Of a stretch of DNA of 64,000 nucleotides, positions 44,964-52,989 are shown one piece after another. Each line of letters begins with the position of its first letter. Position 1 is the first letter of the stretch. The translations under genes and the position numbers were made by a program. The stretch comes from Onstottus_B sp049273855 (lineage in GTDB: Bacteria > Acidobacteriota > Blastocatellia > UBA7656), in the NCBI GenBank assembly GCA_049273855.1, contig JBASRN010000036.1, positions 1-64,000 of the forward strand. Direction: 5' to 3'. The notes under the pieces are model-generated. The model saw nothing but the letters and a program-made list of their open reading frames with translations, was not told the DNA's origin and ran no database searches.

Positions 44964-45724
44964 AGCTGGTTGAATGCCTGCCTCAGCTCCTGTAAAGAGG
45001 GAAAGCTGATCAACACCGCACGATGGCGTCCGTGAAAAACAAACATGCTGCCCGCGGCGACTGCTGAAGCATGGCTGTCGAGCGCTTGAGAGAAATCGCC
45101 GACCTGACCAGCGCCGCCGCAAGCAATCACCGGGATGCTTACCGCATCAGCAACCGACTTGATCAGCTCCACGTCATAGCCCTTCTGGGTTCCGTCTCGA
45201 TCAATCGAGGTCAAAAGAATCTCTCCGGCTCCCATCCTCTCCATCAAGAGTGCAAACTCAACCGGATGCAAGTCCGCTCTCTTTTTTCCTCCGTGTGTGT
45301 AAACGTGGTACTTGCCGAGAAAATCACGCTTTACATCGATCGACACCACGATGGTTGAGCTGGCCAGCTCCGAGGCGGCTTCCCTGACGAATTCTGGATT
45401 CTCAACGGCGTATGAATTGATCGCGACCTTTTCCACGCCGCAAGCGATTACCTGCTTTGCGTCATCCATAGACCTGACGCCGCCGCCATAGCAAAGCGGC
45501 ATGAAACACTCTCCCGCAATCTCGCTTATGCGCTCGAAGTCTGGCCTTCTCTTTTCGGTTGTCGCCGTGATGTCCACAAACACCAGTTCATCAACTTCCT
45601 TTTCGTTGAAGATCTTGACCGCGTTTATGGGGTCGCCAACATAGACCGGATCTTTGAATCGCGTGGTCTTGTACAAACCACCTTCCCGGAAGAGAAGTAC
45701 GGGGATGACTCGCGGCATCGGCAT
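44960..45724 (-). CDS. HisF2-like cyclase subunit of the acetamidino-sugar system
   Basis: A 254-residue TIM barrel related to HisF. It starts RVIPVLLFREGGLYKTTRF, which departs from true HisF (RIIPCLDVKDG), with conserved phosphate loops LCYGGGVRS and IPVIACGGAGQ. The family is known as AglZ/HisF2, an ammonia-channelling partner for the amidotransferase. Histidine biosynthesis genes are absent here, and adjacency to the amidotransferase and HisH2 confirms the glycan role. Probably only the ammonia tunnel is used. Confidence 0.9.
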   Translation of the reverse strand: MPMPRVIPVLLFREGGLYKTTRFKDPVYVGDPINAVKIFNEKEVDELVFVDITATTEKRRPDFERISEIAGECFMPLCYGGGVRSMDDAKQVIACGVEKVAINSYAVENPEFVREAASELASSTIVVSIDVKRDFLGKYHVYTHGGKKRADLHPVEFALLMERMGAGEILLTSIDRDGTQKGYDVELIKSVADAVSIPVIACGGAGQVGDFSQALDSHASAVAAGSMFVFHGRHRAVLISFPSLQELRQAFNQL

Positions 45725-45727
45725 TGT

Positions 45728-46345
45728 TCAATACTTCTCGGCGAAATTCTTCAGCAGTTTCATGCCGAACTTGTGACTCTTCTCGGGGTGAAACTGAACG
45801 CCCGCAATATTTCCCCTCTCGAGTGCGGAAGCAAACGGATAGCCGTACGTCGTGTTCGCAAGCAAGTCTTCATCGCGGTCCAACTGCACGTGATAAGAGT
45901 GAACGAAGTAGAATCGGGGCTCCGCATGCATATCGGAAAAGAGCTTGCTCTCCTTCACAACGTCGATGTGATTCCAGCTCATGTGTGGGACTTTCAAGTT
46001 CTTTCCATTCAACTCGGGTCTGAATTTAATCACGTTGCCGTCGATCCATCCGAGGCCTGGAAGATCGCCCTCTTCACTCCGTGAGACGAACAACTGCATG
46101 CCCAGGCAAATCCCGAGTAGCGGCACCTTCTCTTGTTTCGCCTTCCGGTTCAGTACTTCGATCAAACCTAGCTTCATCAGGTTTCGCATCCCTGTATCGA
46201 AGGCGCCGACACCCGGCAGGATCAGCTTGCCCGCGCCGGCAATTCGATCGGCTTCCGACGTAATGATAGAAGCGCACCCGATCTTCTTAAGCATGTTAGC
46301 TATCGAGGCGAGGTTGCCTGTGCCGTAATCAACGATGGTTATCAT
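45728..46345 (-). CDS. HisH2-like glutamine amidotransferase
   Basis: A 205-residue class I glutaminase of the HisH type. The catalytic cysteine is in LLGICLGMQLF; the His/Glu pair is in GVQFHPEKSHKFG. It begins ITIVDYGTGNLASIANML. The ATG at 46345 is after the upstream transferase stop (46354), so the 20 extra residues of the open frame are excluded. It supplies ammonia through HisF2 to the amidotransferase. Confidence 0.92.
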   Translation of the reverse strand: MITIVDYGTGNLASIANMLKKIGCASIITSEADRIAGAGKLILPGVGAFDTGMRNLMKLGLIEVLNRKAKQEKVPLLGICLGMQLFVSRSEEGDLPGLGWIDGNVIKFRPELNGKNLKVPHMSWNHIDVVKESKLFSDMHAEPRFYFVHSYHVQLDRDEDLLANTTYGYPFASALERGNIAGVQFHPEKSHKFGMKLLKNFAEKY

Positions 46346-46353
46346 AGTGCAAG

Positions 46354-47493
46354 TCAGAACAACCCCTCGTAGGCGCCTAGAAGTTTCTTCTCCTCGAGAT
46401 CCCAACCAATCATCTCGCGAGCTTTGATCGCGTTCCGCTTCTTCGCCTCGACGCTAACCGAGTCTATCTTTTCGATTAGGCTCATAAGACTATCTTCCCG
46501 AACAAGCGTGGCCCATCCGTTCTCAAACTCGCCGATCAACCTTGACATCTCGGGAAACTGGCTGACTATGACCGGCAGGCCCGCCACCATGTACTCATAA
46601 AGCTTGTTCGGAAGCGAATAGTAGTAACTCAGGCAAGTGTTCTCGAAAAGGCTAATTCCCACATCGGCGCCCACAGTGTATCGCATCACCTCGTCGGGAG
46701 TAACCGCCTCGTGAAAATGGATATTCTCGTGCTTCGCGGCGAATTCCTTGATCTGTTGCTCGTAGCTGCCATAGCCCATGAAAACAATATGCTTATTGCC
46801 ATTCAGTTTTGAGAAAGTGTTTAGCAAGAGTTCAATGCCTCTGCCTCTCATAAGCGCCCCCTGATAGAGGAAGACGATTCCATTCTCGATGTTGAATCTA
46901 TCCCTGAAAACTGAGGGGACCGCCTCAGGTGGGTTTGATCTGTCGTTAAAAGGCATGTTCCTCACGACGGTGACCGGTCTAACCTTATAATTCTCTCTGT
47001 ACCAAGTGGCGATCGAATCACAGACTACCAGTGTATGGTCCACGTATCTGATCAAGACTCGTTCCTTGATCTTGTCGAGCTTCTTGTTAATCCCGGTCAG
47101 GCCGTTTCTCTCGGTCTCCAATTCGTTCGCGTCGTAGACCAACTTGACTCCCCGCCTCCCCATCTTCAGCAAGACCCCGATGGGAAGATCGCCGAGGCTA
47201 TTGCAATGCACAACCGATATGTCCCTATTGCGATAGCAGCCGATTATTTTTGCGGCCCACTGAGAGAACTTCAGGATTCCGCGCATCCTTGGAATTGGCA
47301 GAGACGCGCTCAAGGGCACTCGCCAGATAGAACGGATCGAATCGATCTCTTCACGCTCGGCCACTCCCGCTTCGTGAATTCCTACCAAATGAATCTCGGT
47401 GAACGCGCCTGAGTCTGCGAGGCTTTTGGTTACCTTCAACATTCGTGACTCGTATTGAATCGAAGAAGGATAAAGGTGCAGATTGATACTCAT
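46354..47493 (-). CDS. GT4 family glycosyltransferase
   Basis: A 379-residue transferase. The C-terminal lobe begins IVFLYQGALMRGRGIELLL and the donor site is PNKLYEYMVAGLPVIVSQFP, with the E-x7-E replaced by a shorter YEYMVAG form. It has KLVYDANELETERNG in the N lobe. It lies next to HisH2 and so may add the amidinated sugar. That is positional inference. Confidence 0.88.
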   Translation of the reverse strand: MSINLHLYPSSIQYESRMLKVTKSLADSGAFTEIHLVGIHEAGVAEREEIDSIRSIWRVPLSASLPIPRMRGILKFSQWAAKIIGCYRNRDISVVHCNSLGDLPIGVLLKMGRRGVKLVYDANELETERNGLTGINKKLDKIKERVLIRYVDHTLVVCDSIATWYRENYKVRPVTVVRNMPFNDRSNPPEAVPSVFRDRFNIENGIVFLYQGALMRGRGIELLLNTFSKLNGNKHIVFMGYGSYEQQIKEFAAKHENIHFHEAVTPDEVMRYTVGADVGISLFENTCLSYYYSLPNKLYEYMVAGLPVIVSQFPEMSRLIGEFENGWATLVREDSLMSLIEKIDSVSVEAKKRNAIKAREMIGWDLEEKKLLGAYEGLF

Positions 47494-47581
47494 TGGAAGT
47501 CGTTAAGCGGGATTGCCTTCTGATTGCTTTGCTCTTTGAGACTACGAATCGGTTTTTACTCTTTCTCCGAAATTAGCGGGC

Positions 47582-48721
47582 TCATATCCCAAGCTTCTGG
47601 CATTCAGCCTCATTCAGAATGCGCCTCAAGTAGCGCTTCGGATCCCATTTCAAATCCTCCTGCGTCGGCTGGTATCCAAGCATTTCCTGATCTTCTTTAT
47701 CAATTCTAGTGATCGGCTCTCCGTCCCAATAGATCACACTGAAACGTCCACTGTCTCCTGGCAGTGCCCGCTGCAACACCTCGGGATAGTCGCCATACCT
47801 CGAGGGGTCATACTTGATGTAATGCGCCACCGCCATCTGTCTTTGAAATCGAAACTTCACAGACCTTTCATCGTTGGTATTGAATCGCTCCCTCTGCCAT
47901 TTGTTTTCGAACCACTTGAAGTCGGTCAAGCCTTGTGGCTCCTGGTCGCCATTGGATTTTTGCGATAATGTTTCTCGCCAATCGAAATAGCAATTCCTAT
48001 ACATGAGCCGGGAATCTGACTTCAATGAATTTAGATGAAAGAAGACAGCCTTATCAATCTCAAGCCTCAAGTGTTGCCGTGGGAACTTCACGTAATCAAA
48101 TCTTCCGTGCTCTACGAATTCGACCTTTCGATTGAACCGGACCAGGTAGTACTCACCCACAGCATAAACGCTGAATAACCTAGTGGTATGATTGAGGTCT
48201 CCCCAGAGATTAACGTGGCCAAATCTGAAGGATTTGCGAAGCCAGGTTCGGGTCAACTTCGAAAAAAGCTCTTTGGCGTCCAACTCTCCGGTCGTGTGGA
48301 AGACAAAGTCGCCTCCGCAATTCAGCAGCCATTTTCTACTGACGTGCATCAAGCCCAAGTTCCTCGCTTCAGCCAAATTCAATCCTTTCGCGTCAATTAC
48401 TGTGATGTCTTTTCCGTCTGCGTTTCCCTCTTTAAATTCCTCCATGATCTGCAATGTCTTGTCCGTAGAACCGTTATCCACGCATATAATTTGATCAGCA
48501 ACGTGCGTTAACGACTCGAGACAAAACTTCAAGGAATACTCCTCGTCTTTACAACACACCAAGGCCGAAATCCCGTCTTTAAGATAGTTTCCTTGATTGT
48601 CCCTATCGTCTCTGAAAGGCCAGGCGAGTATCTGAAAAATGATACGCCCAATATTAGAAACCATCGACCAATTCCATCTCCAGAGAGAACTTAGGTGTTG
48701 ATCCGACAGTTCGATCGACAT
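47582..48721 (-). CDS. GT2 family glycosyltransferase
   Basis: A 379-residue GT-A fold transferase. The nucleotide-binding segment starts DGISALVCCKDEEYSLKFCL, followed by IICVDNGSTDKTLQIMEEF. The acceptor region includes a WLLNCGGDFVF strand in place of the classical DxD. N-terminal 45 residues include a short hydrophobic piece (IGRIIFQILAWPF) that may anchor it to the membrane. It is the only clear GT2 enzyme among GT4 types in the locus. Confidence 0.85.
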   Translation of the reverse strand: MSIELSDQHLSSLWRWNWSMVSNIGRIIFQILAWPFRDDRDNQGNYLKDGISALVCCKDEEYSLKFCLESLTHVADQIICVDNGSTDKTLQIMEEFKEGNADGKDITVIDAKGLNLAEARNLGLMHVSRKWLLNCGGDFVFHTTGELDAKELFSKLTRTWLRKSFRFGHVNLWGDLNHTTRLFSVYAVGEYYLVRFNRKVEFVEHGRFDYVKFPRQHLRLEIDKAVFFHLNSLKSDSRLMYRNCYFDWRETLSQKSNGDQEPQGLTDFKWFENKWQRERFNTNDERSVKFRFQRQMAVAHYIKYDPSRYGDYPEVLQRALPGDSGRFSVIYWDGEPITRIDKEDQEMLGYQPTQEDLKWDPKRYLRRILNEAECQKLGI

Positions 48722-48806
48722 GTTGGCAGCAGAGCAATCGGTCCGTCCAATTTAACGATGAGAGAGCTGGCAAGGCTTGAGCGAAAAGGTGTGCGCGCGC
48801 AGGCAT

Positions 48807-48842
48807 AGTCAGTGGCGCATACCAATACTTGCGCCACTGACT
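48807..48842. terminator. Perfect 13-bp palindromic hairpin after the secreted-protein gene
   Basis: AGTCAGTGGCGCA (48807-48819) and TGCGCCACTGACT (48830-48842) pair without mismatch around a ten-base loop. It starts 16 bases downstream of the secreted protein's stop on the minus strand. No T run follows, so it could be a terminator of another kind, a processing site or a small repeat element. A GTCCAATTTA string occurs next to it and again near 48746. Confidence 0.55.
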
Positions 48843-48858
48843 GTCCAATTTAGACACC

Positions 48859-50004
48859 CTACTGCTTAGGTCCCACGATTGGCCCAATGCCAACCTGGAC
48901 GAAACCCGGAGGCGGCACGTGATTGGTGTTGAAGAACGCCGCTGCCGCGGCTGCCTGAGCTGCCACGCTCGCCTTGGAAGCCTTGCTCTGATCGTGTGGC
49001 ACTGTGACGGTCTGCGTGCAGAAACCGGTCTTGCCCGACTCGTCGGTCGCCTGAACAACTATCAGATAGACCCGTCCGTTAATCGGACCAGCGCGTTCAG
49101 AGCGCAACCTCAGCGTCCCCAGGCCGACATTCTTGGCATCCGGTGAGTGATTGCCCGAGCCTACGTCGAGGTCCTGCTCGTCGCTGTACACCGCGACGCC
49201 ATTCACCCCCGGACCGCCACCGATGATGACGGCCGAGTCGCAATCGTCGGTTACCGTCGCGGTAAGCCCGACGTTCACTAGCTGATGATTCGGCGGCCAA
49301 AGTGAATCCACAGTCACGCTGCAGTCGATAGAAGGCGGCTCCTCATCGATGCATTCTGAGCAACAAATCCTCGCCTCAAAATCGAGGGCCAATTCGTTCG
49401 TGTAGTTACCTACCCTAAAGGTGAGTGTGTTTACTCCTGCCAGGAACGGGCCGGCGGACGTAAAAAGATCGGGCGGGTTCTGAAAGTTTGCGACGTCTTC
49501 CACGTCCGCTTGCGTTCCAATTTGAACCCCATTGAGAAAGACGGTACCGACATTGTCTGCGTTCACAGCCACAGTCAGAGTGGGACCGTCGCAATCCTGA
49601 GGAACCTGAAAGGTCGTTTGGAAGAACTGTGGAATACTGGTACCAGGTACAAAGGGAGTGCTCGGGGCGCTACGATCGGCGGCAATCGCAACATACTCCG
49701 TACCTGGTATGGTATCGTAAGCGAAGGGTCCTGGAGGTTCCCCCATGACAATGAAGGCTTGCTGAGTGAAGTTCATACCGCCGTCGGTAGAAAACAAGAC
49801 AAGCGGATCCGTGGTTCCTATAGCGCCATTCCCGCTCTTTGCGACTACGGTTCCTCCGGCTTCTGCCGTACAGGCCGGTGGCGGCTCCTGAGCTTGGACA
49901 GGTGGAACGAAGGGGTTCATTGGGACCAAGCCAAGGCTCATAAACAAGGTCAAAGCAATGACCATGCCGACTCTGCTTCGACTTCTTAAAAGGTATCTTA
50001 GCAT
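48859..50004 (-). CDS. Secreted protein of unknown function with WPPNH and VTVPHD motifs
   Basis: A 381-residue protein. The signal peptide is VGMVIALTLFMSLGLVPM-type and ends near VQAQ. Residues about 40-210 resemble a jelly-roll/lectin-like domain (LTVAVNADNVGTVFLNGVQIG, NTLTFRVGNYTNELALDFEA). Residues about 220-340 resemble Ig/HYR-like repeats of secreted proteins: SLWPPNHQLVNVGLTATVTDDCD ending VTVPHDQSK. An Ala-rich segment precedes the C terminus. AGGAG precedes the start. Its presence inside a glycosyltransferase series suggests an extracellular partner for the glycan, such as binding or cross-linking. Eight or more cysteines are present. Confidence 0.7.
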   Translation of the reverse strand: MLRYLLRSRSRVGMVIALTLFMSLGLVPMNPFVPPVQAQEPPPACTAEAGGTVVAKSGNGAIGTTDPLVLFSTDGGMNFTQQAFIVMGEPPGPFAYDTIPGTEYVAIAADRSAPSTPFVPGTSIPQFFQTTFQVPQDCDGPTLTVAVNADNVGTVFLNGVQIGTQADVEDVANFQNPPDLFTSAGPFLAGVNTLTFRVGNYTNELALDFEARICCSECIDEEPPSIDCSVTVDSLWPPNHQLVNVGLTATVTDDCDSAVIIGGGPGVNGVAVYSDEQDLDVGSGNHSPDAKNVGLGTLRLRSERAGPINGRVYLIVVQATDESGKTGFCTQTVTVPHDQSKASKASVAAQAAAAAAFFNTNHVPPPGFVQVGIGPIVGPKQ

Positions 50005-50702
50005 TGGGAGCTCCTTTTCTTTTCAATCAAGAAACGTCGCGTTTCTTCGGTTAGGTGACCATTGAGTGCCACCCTGCCATTTACGAGAGGCGGCAATGGC
50101 CGGGGGCGAATAAAGTCCCATTACTGCTGCTGGTAACGGCTTGCCGGCCTTCCTGGGGACCGAGGGCAAGAAGCCAGGCATTCGTTTGTACTCCTGTCCT
50201 TCGCAACCCAAACTCGAGGTATCCGTTGGCTGGCTTAGCCGATCCTCTACCCGGGCCCCTAGCTCCTTCCGTGGCGCTCAGAAGGCCCGCACCAAAATTC
50301 CTCCTACAATTGCAAAGGGTTCCTCGGAACCACTTCACCGAAACAAAGTTCATTCTGAGCTAAAAAGTTTCGCTCCGATGAGGCTCTAATGTACCGCTGG
50401 GTGTTCGTTTGCGGCAAGCGCTTTGAAAGGAACCCACTCGGGCCACTTCCAGGCGGTTGATAACAGTGGCTCCTTCCTTCGAGCCGCTGAATGCAGCGGT
50501 AAGCTCAAGAAGCTTCGCGGCCATCAGGCATTGCCACGCGTCAGCTTGTACAGCGCCAGGTGATTTGCTTGGGCAGAATGGGTTTCATTGCGTGTTTCAG
50601 TCTCCGCTTGGTCCACCCCGATATCTTGTAGGACGCGGGCAGCCGCTTTGAATAATGATTCTCGATCTTTCGAGTGGAAGGACTCCGGCTGTTTCTCACA
50701 AA
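50005..50702. other. Gap with no confident gene; possible degenerate reading frame
   Basis: No ribosome-site-supported gene is present in these 700 bases. One minus-strand frame from a TTG at 50706 (overlapping the transferase stop) runs to 50524 and encodes CEKQPESFHSKDRESLFKAA-like sequence of normal codon use. A +1 shift would continue it through WQCLMAAKLLELTAAF to about 50365. This looks like the remains of a small gene, but I do not recognise it. Confidence 0.3.
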
Positions 50703-51935
50703 TCAAGCTATACTGGACCTGATGAAATCCAAATACTGTTGCTGGTTTGCTTCAAATGAGAACTTGCTCTGTATCTTCTTTCGCGCTGCGGCTCCGATCC
50801 GAGGAAACTCCGATCGACGAGACAAGACATCTTCAATCACCCGCAACCAATCTGATTCTCGATACACCAAGAATCCATTCTCGCCGTCGTCGACTATCTC
50901 GCTATTCACCGTTACGGCGCTCGCGATGCTGACTATGCCAAGCCCCATGTACTGAATGAGCTTGAATCCGCACTTGCCTCTTTCTTCCGCGTTGTCGTAG
51001 AGCGGCATCAGCCCTATGTCTATGCGATACAAACTTTCGATCTCCGTTTCCAAACTCCACGGAACGTGAATCACCTCAAAGTCGGCGTCGAGATCATAAT
51101 CACTGGTAATTAAGACGAATCTGACCTTGTGCCTTTTCGAAACCTGGCACAAGACCGGCGTAACGATATCGAGCACGTAATGATTGGCGGCGGAGCCTAT
51201 CCAACCAAAGTTGATGTACTCGCTTTCCGGATCGTAGACCTTTGCTGGATACTGGTCATAATCCACGCCCGTTGGAATTGTGATGACGCTTTCATCGGAA
51301 AGCCTCGGCCTCTTGTTGCGCAATAGGTCCCTGAGGTAGCTGGTGCCCACGATGAAGCGTTGGTAAAGGCTTAACGATCCCGAAAACTTTGCCGGGTTCT
51401 CGAACATCAGTCGTCCGAAGGGAGTTATCTCTCTGGGCTCTCGCTTCGCGGCTGAAATATCGTCGTCAAAATCGAGTATCACATTCGGGTGCATCGCGAG
51501 GAGAAACTTGTCCAGGAACAGATCCCCGTAGTCATTGAACTGCAACAGTTCACGTCGGACAATGACGCAGTTGAAGCTTAGGGCCACGAGACTGTGCCAG
51601 ATTCTACGAAACAGGTAGGTGCTTTGAAACAGTATGACCCTCGCTTCTTTCACGAACCGCACAAACGTCTTCTCACTGAGAACGTATCTCACGCAGGCCT
51701 CGAAGCCGTTGTCGTTCAAAATATCGACCCATTTTTGAGTTCGATAATGGTAACCCGCGTTCTGAGGGAAGAAAGTCTCCAGATACAGTACCCTATTGCG
51801 CAATCCAAACACGCGATGCATGAACGGGAGCATCCGACTGAACTTAACGAGCACCAGAATTGCCGTGAGGAATCTTATGACGAGAAAGACCGGCAGAAAG
51901 TAAAGAGCGTAGAGGAGATTTCCTATCTGCTTCAC
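50703..51935 (-). CDS. GT4-like glycosyltransferase with N-terminal membrane segment
   Basis: A 410-residue protein from a GTG at 51935; the open frame runs to 52214 but would overlap the upstream methyltransferase gene by 235 bases. A hydrophobic segment comes first (ALYFLPVFLVIRFLTAILVL). The transferase core has FPQNAGYHYRTQKW, VILDFDDDIS, FGWIGSAANHYVLD and KCGFKLIQYMGLGIVSIASA followed by NSEIVDDGENGFL. It matches the transferase at 31809-32969 in the unusual KCxxK donor-site form. The start is the weakest part of this call. Confidence 0.8.
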   Translation of the reverse strand: MKQIGNLLYALYFLPVFLVIRFLTAILVLVKFSRMLPFMHRVFGLRNRVLYLETFFPQNAGYHYRTQKWVDILNDNGFEACVRYVLSEKTFVRFVKEARVILFQSTYLFRRIWHSLVALSFNCVIVRRELLQFNDYGDLFLDKFLLAMHPNVILDFDDDISAAKREPREITPFGRLMFENPAKFSGSLSLYQRFIVGTSYLRDLLRNKRPRLSDESVITIPTGVDYDQYPAKVYDPESEYINFGWIGSAANHYVLDIVTPVLCQVSKRHKVRFVLITSDYDLDADFEVIHVPWSLETEIESLYRIDIGLMPLYDNAEERGKCGFKLIQYMGLGIVSIASAVTVNSEIVDDGENGFLVYRESDWLRVIEDVLSRRSEFPRIGAAARKKIQSKFSFEANQQQYLDFIRSSIA

Positions 51936-51978
51936 GCGCGACTTAGCAGGAGCAGCTCCTATGGTGGCGTCTGCCAGT

Positions 51979-52989
51979 CTACTTTCTTGCAACAATCGTG
52001 AACCTCCAGCCGGGGAAGAGCCTTGAGAAGGACCTAAGCAAGCCAATCTTCCAATTGCTGGTCCTAATCGCCATTGGTAGCCCGCCGCTGTTTTCCTGAA
52101 GCGGCCGGTCGCAATCCGAGACAGGGGAGCCTGCGCCGTTGTTAACCGCTCGGCGCTGGCGCACCCACCACTCAACAAGCTTGAGAATGAAATCCGGGTA
52201 ATATAAATCGACATGAACGATTTTGAAACCCACCGCGATCAGCTTCTCAGCCAGAACCCCGGGAGTAAAATGACTGAGATGCAAAGGTAAATCGTAGTTC
52301 AAGAGCTTGCGTCTCCGACTCCATTTGACATCAAACGCATCCAGATTTGGGACCTCGATCACTACGATGCCATTAGGGTTTAGCAGTTGATAGGATCTCT
52401 CAATGACGTACGCAGGATCGGGAACGTGTTCCAAGCTGTGATACATACAGATCACATCAAACTTCTCTCGCGTCTCAAAGTTTTCTAATGAACCGCAGAA
52501 AAGTTCAACACCTTCGTATTCCCTTGCTGCTTCGACTGCATCGCGGGAGAGCTCCACACCCTGGACTCTCCAACCGCGGCTCCGCATTGCTTTGAGGAAG
52601 CTGCCTGTGGCTGCCCCTATTTCCAGCAGGCTGCCTCTCTTCTGGAATTGAGATTCGATGTCAGCGATGCTCTGACCCTGATTGCTGCCTATGTCCTTGC
52701 CGAGATACGAGGAATCATCCTTATCAAACAAATCGAACCGATTCTCGTCTTCGTCTTTGAAGTATTTCAGAGTATAGAAATCCGACAGACTTGCAACGGA
52801 CGGCCTCGGGTTGGTGAAACCCAACCCGCACTTTCTGCACTTCACGATCTTCCATTCACCTACCGAATCGTACACCGAATAATCCGAGCTTCCGCAGAAG
52901 TTGCAATCCACGGTCTCCAGACTCCGGCGGCTAGCGGCTGGCAGCAAGGCTTCTCTGTGTCTTGTAACCATCGAACTTAACATGCTCAT
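51979..52989 (-). CDS. Zinc-ribbon class I SAM methyltransferase
   Basis: A 336-residue protein whose ATG at 52989 overlaps the ABC transporter ATPase stop in an ATGA. CNFCGSSDYS and VKCRKCGLGFTNPRP form a four-cysteine ribbon, followed by LLEIGAATGSFLKAMRSRGW and VICMYHSLEHVPDP. It is the same type as the protein at 32966-33853 and is placed directly after the exporter genes. ABC-dependent O-antigens often end in a methylated terminal sugar recognised by Wzt, so a chain-terminating role is plausible but inferred. Confidence 0.88.
   Translation of the reverse strand: MSMLSSMVTRHREALLPAASRRSLETVDCNFCGSSDYSVYDSVGEWKIVKCRKCGLGFTNPRPSVASLSDFYTLKYFKDEDENRFDLFDKDDSSYLGKDIGSNQGQSIADIESQFQKRGSLLEIGAATGSFLKAMRSRGWRVQGVELSRDAVEAAREYEGVELFCGSLENFETREKFDVICMYHSLEHVPDPAYVIERSYQLLNPNGIVVIEVPNLDAFDVKWSRRRKLLNYDLPLHLSHFTPGVLAEKLIAVGFKIVHVDLYYPDFILKLVEWWVRQRRAVNNGAGSPVSDCDRPLQENSGGLPMAIRTSNWKIGLLRSFSRLFPGWRFTIVARK

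Noticed and set aside
44960..46345. HisF/HisH pair as part of histidine biosynthesis
   Set aside because: No other his genes nearby, the HisF N terminus differs from the true enzyme, and the amidotransferase is translationally coupled.
50365..50530. Weak resemblance of SKEGATVINRLEVARV to the GATILKGVRGEA part of the HprK-related kinase
   Set aside because: Only four or five residues agree and flanking sequence does not, unlike the clear remnant at 22786-22947.
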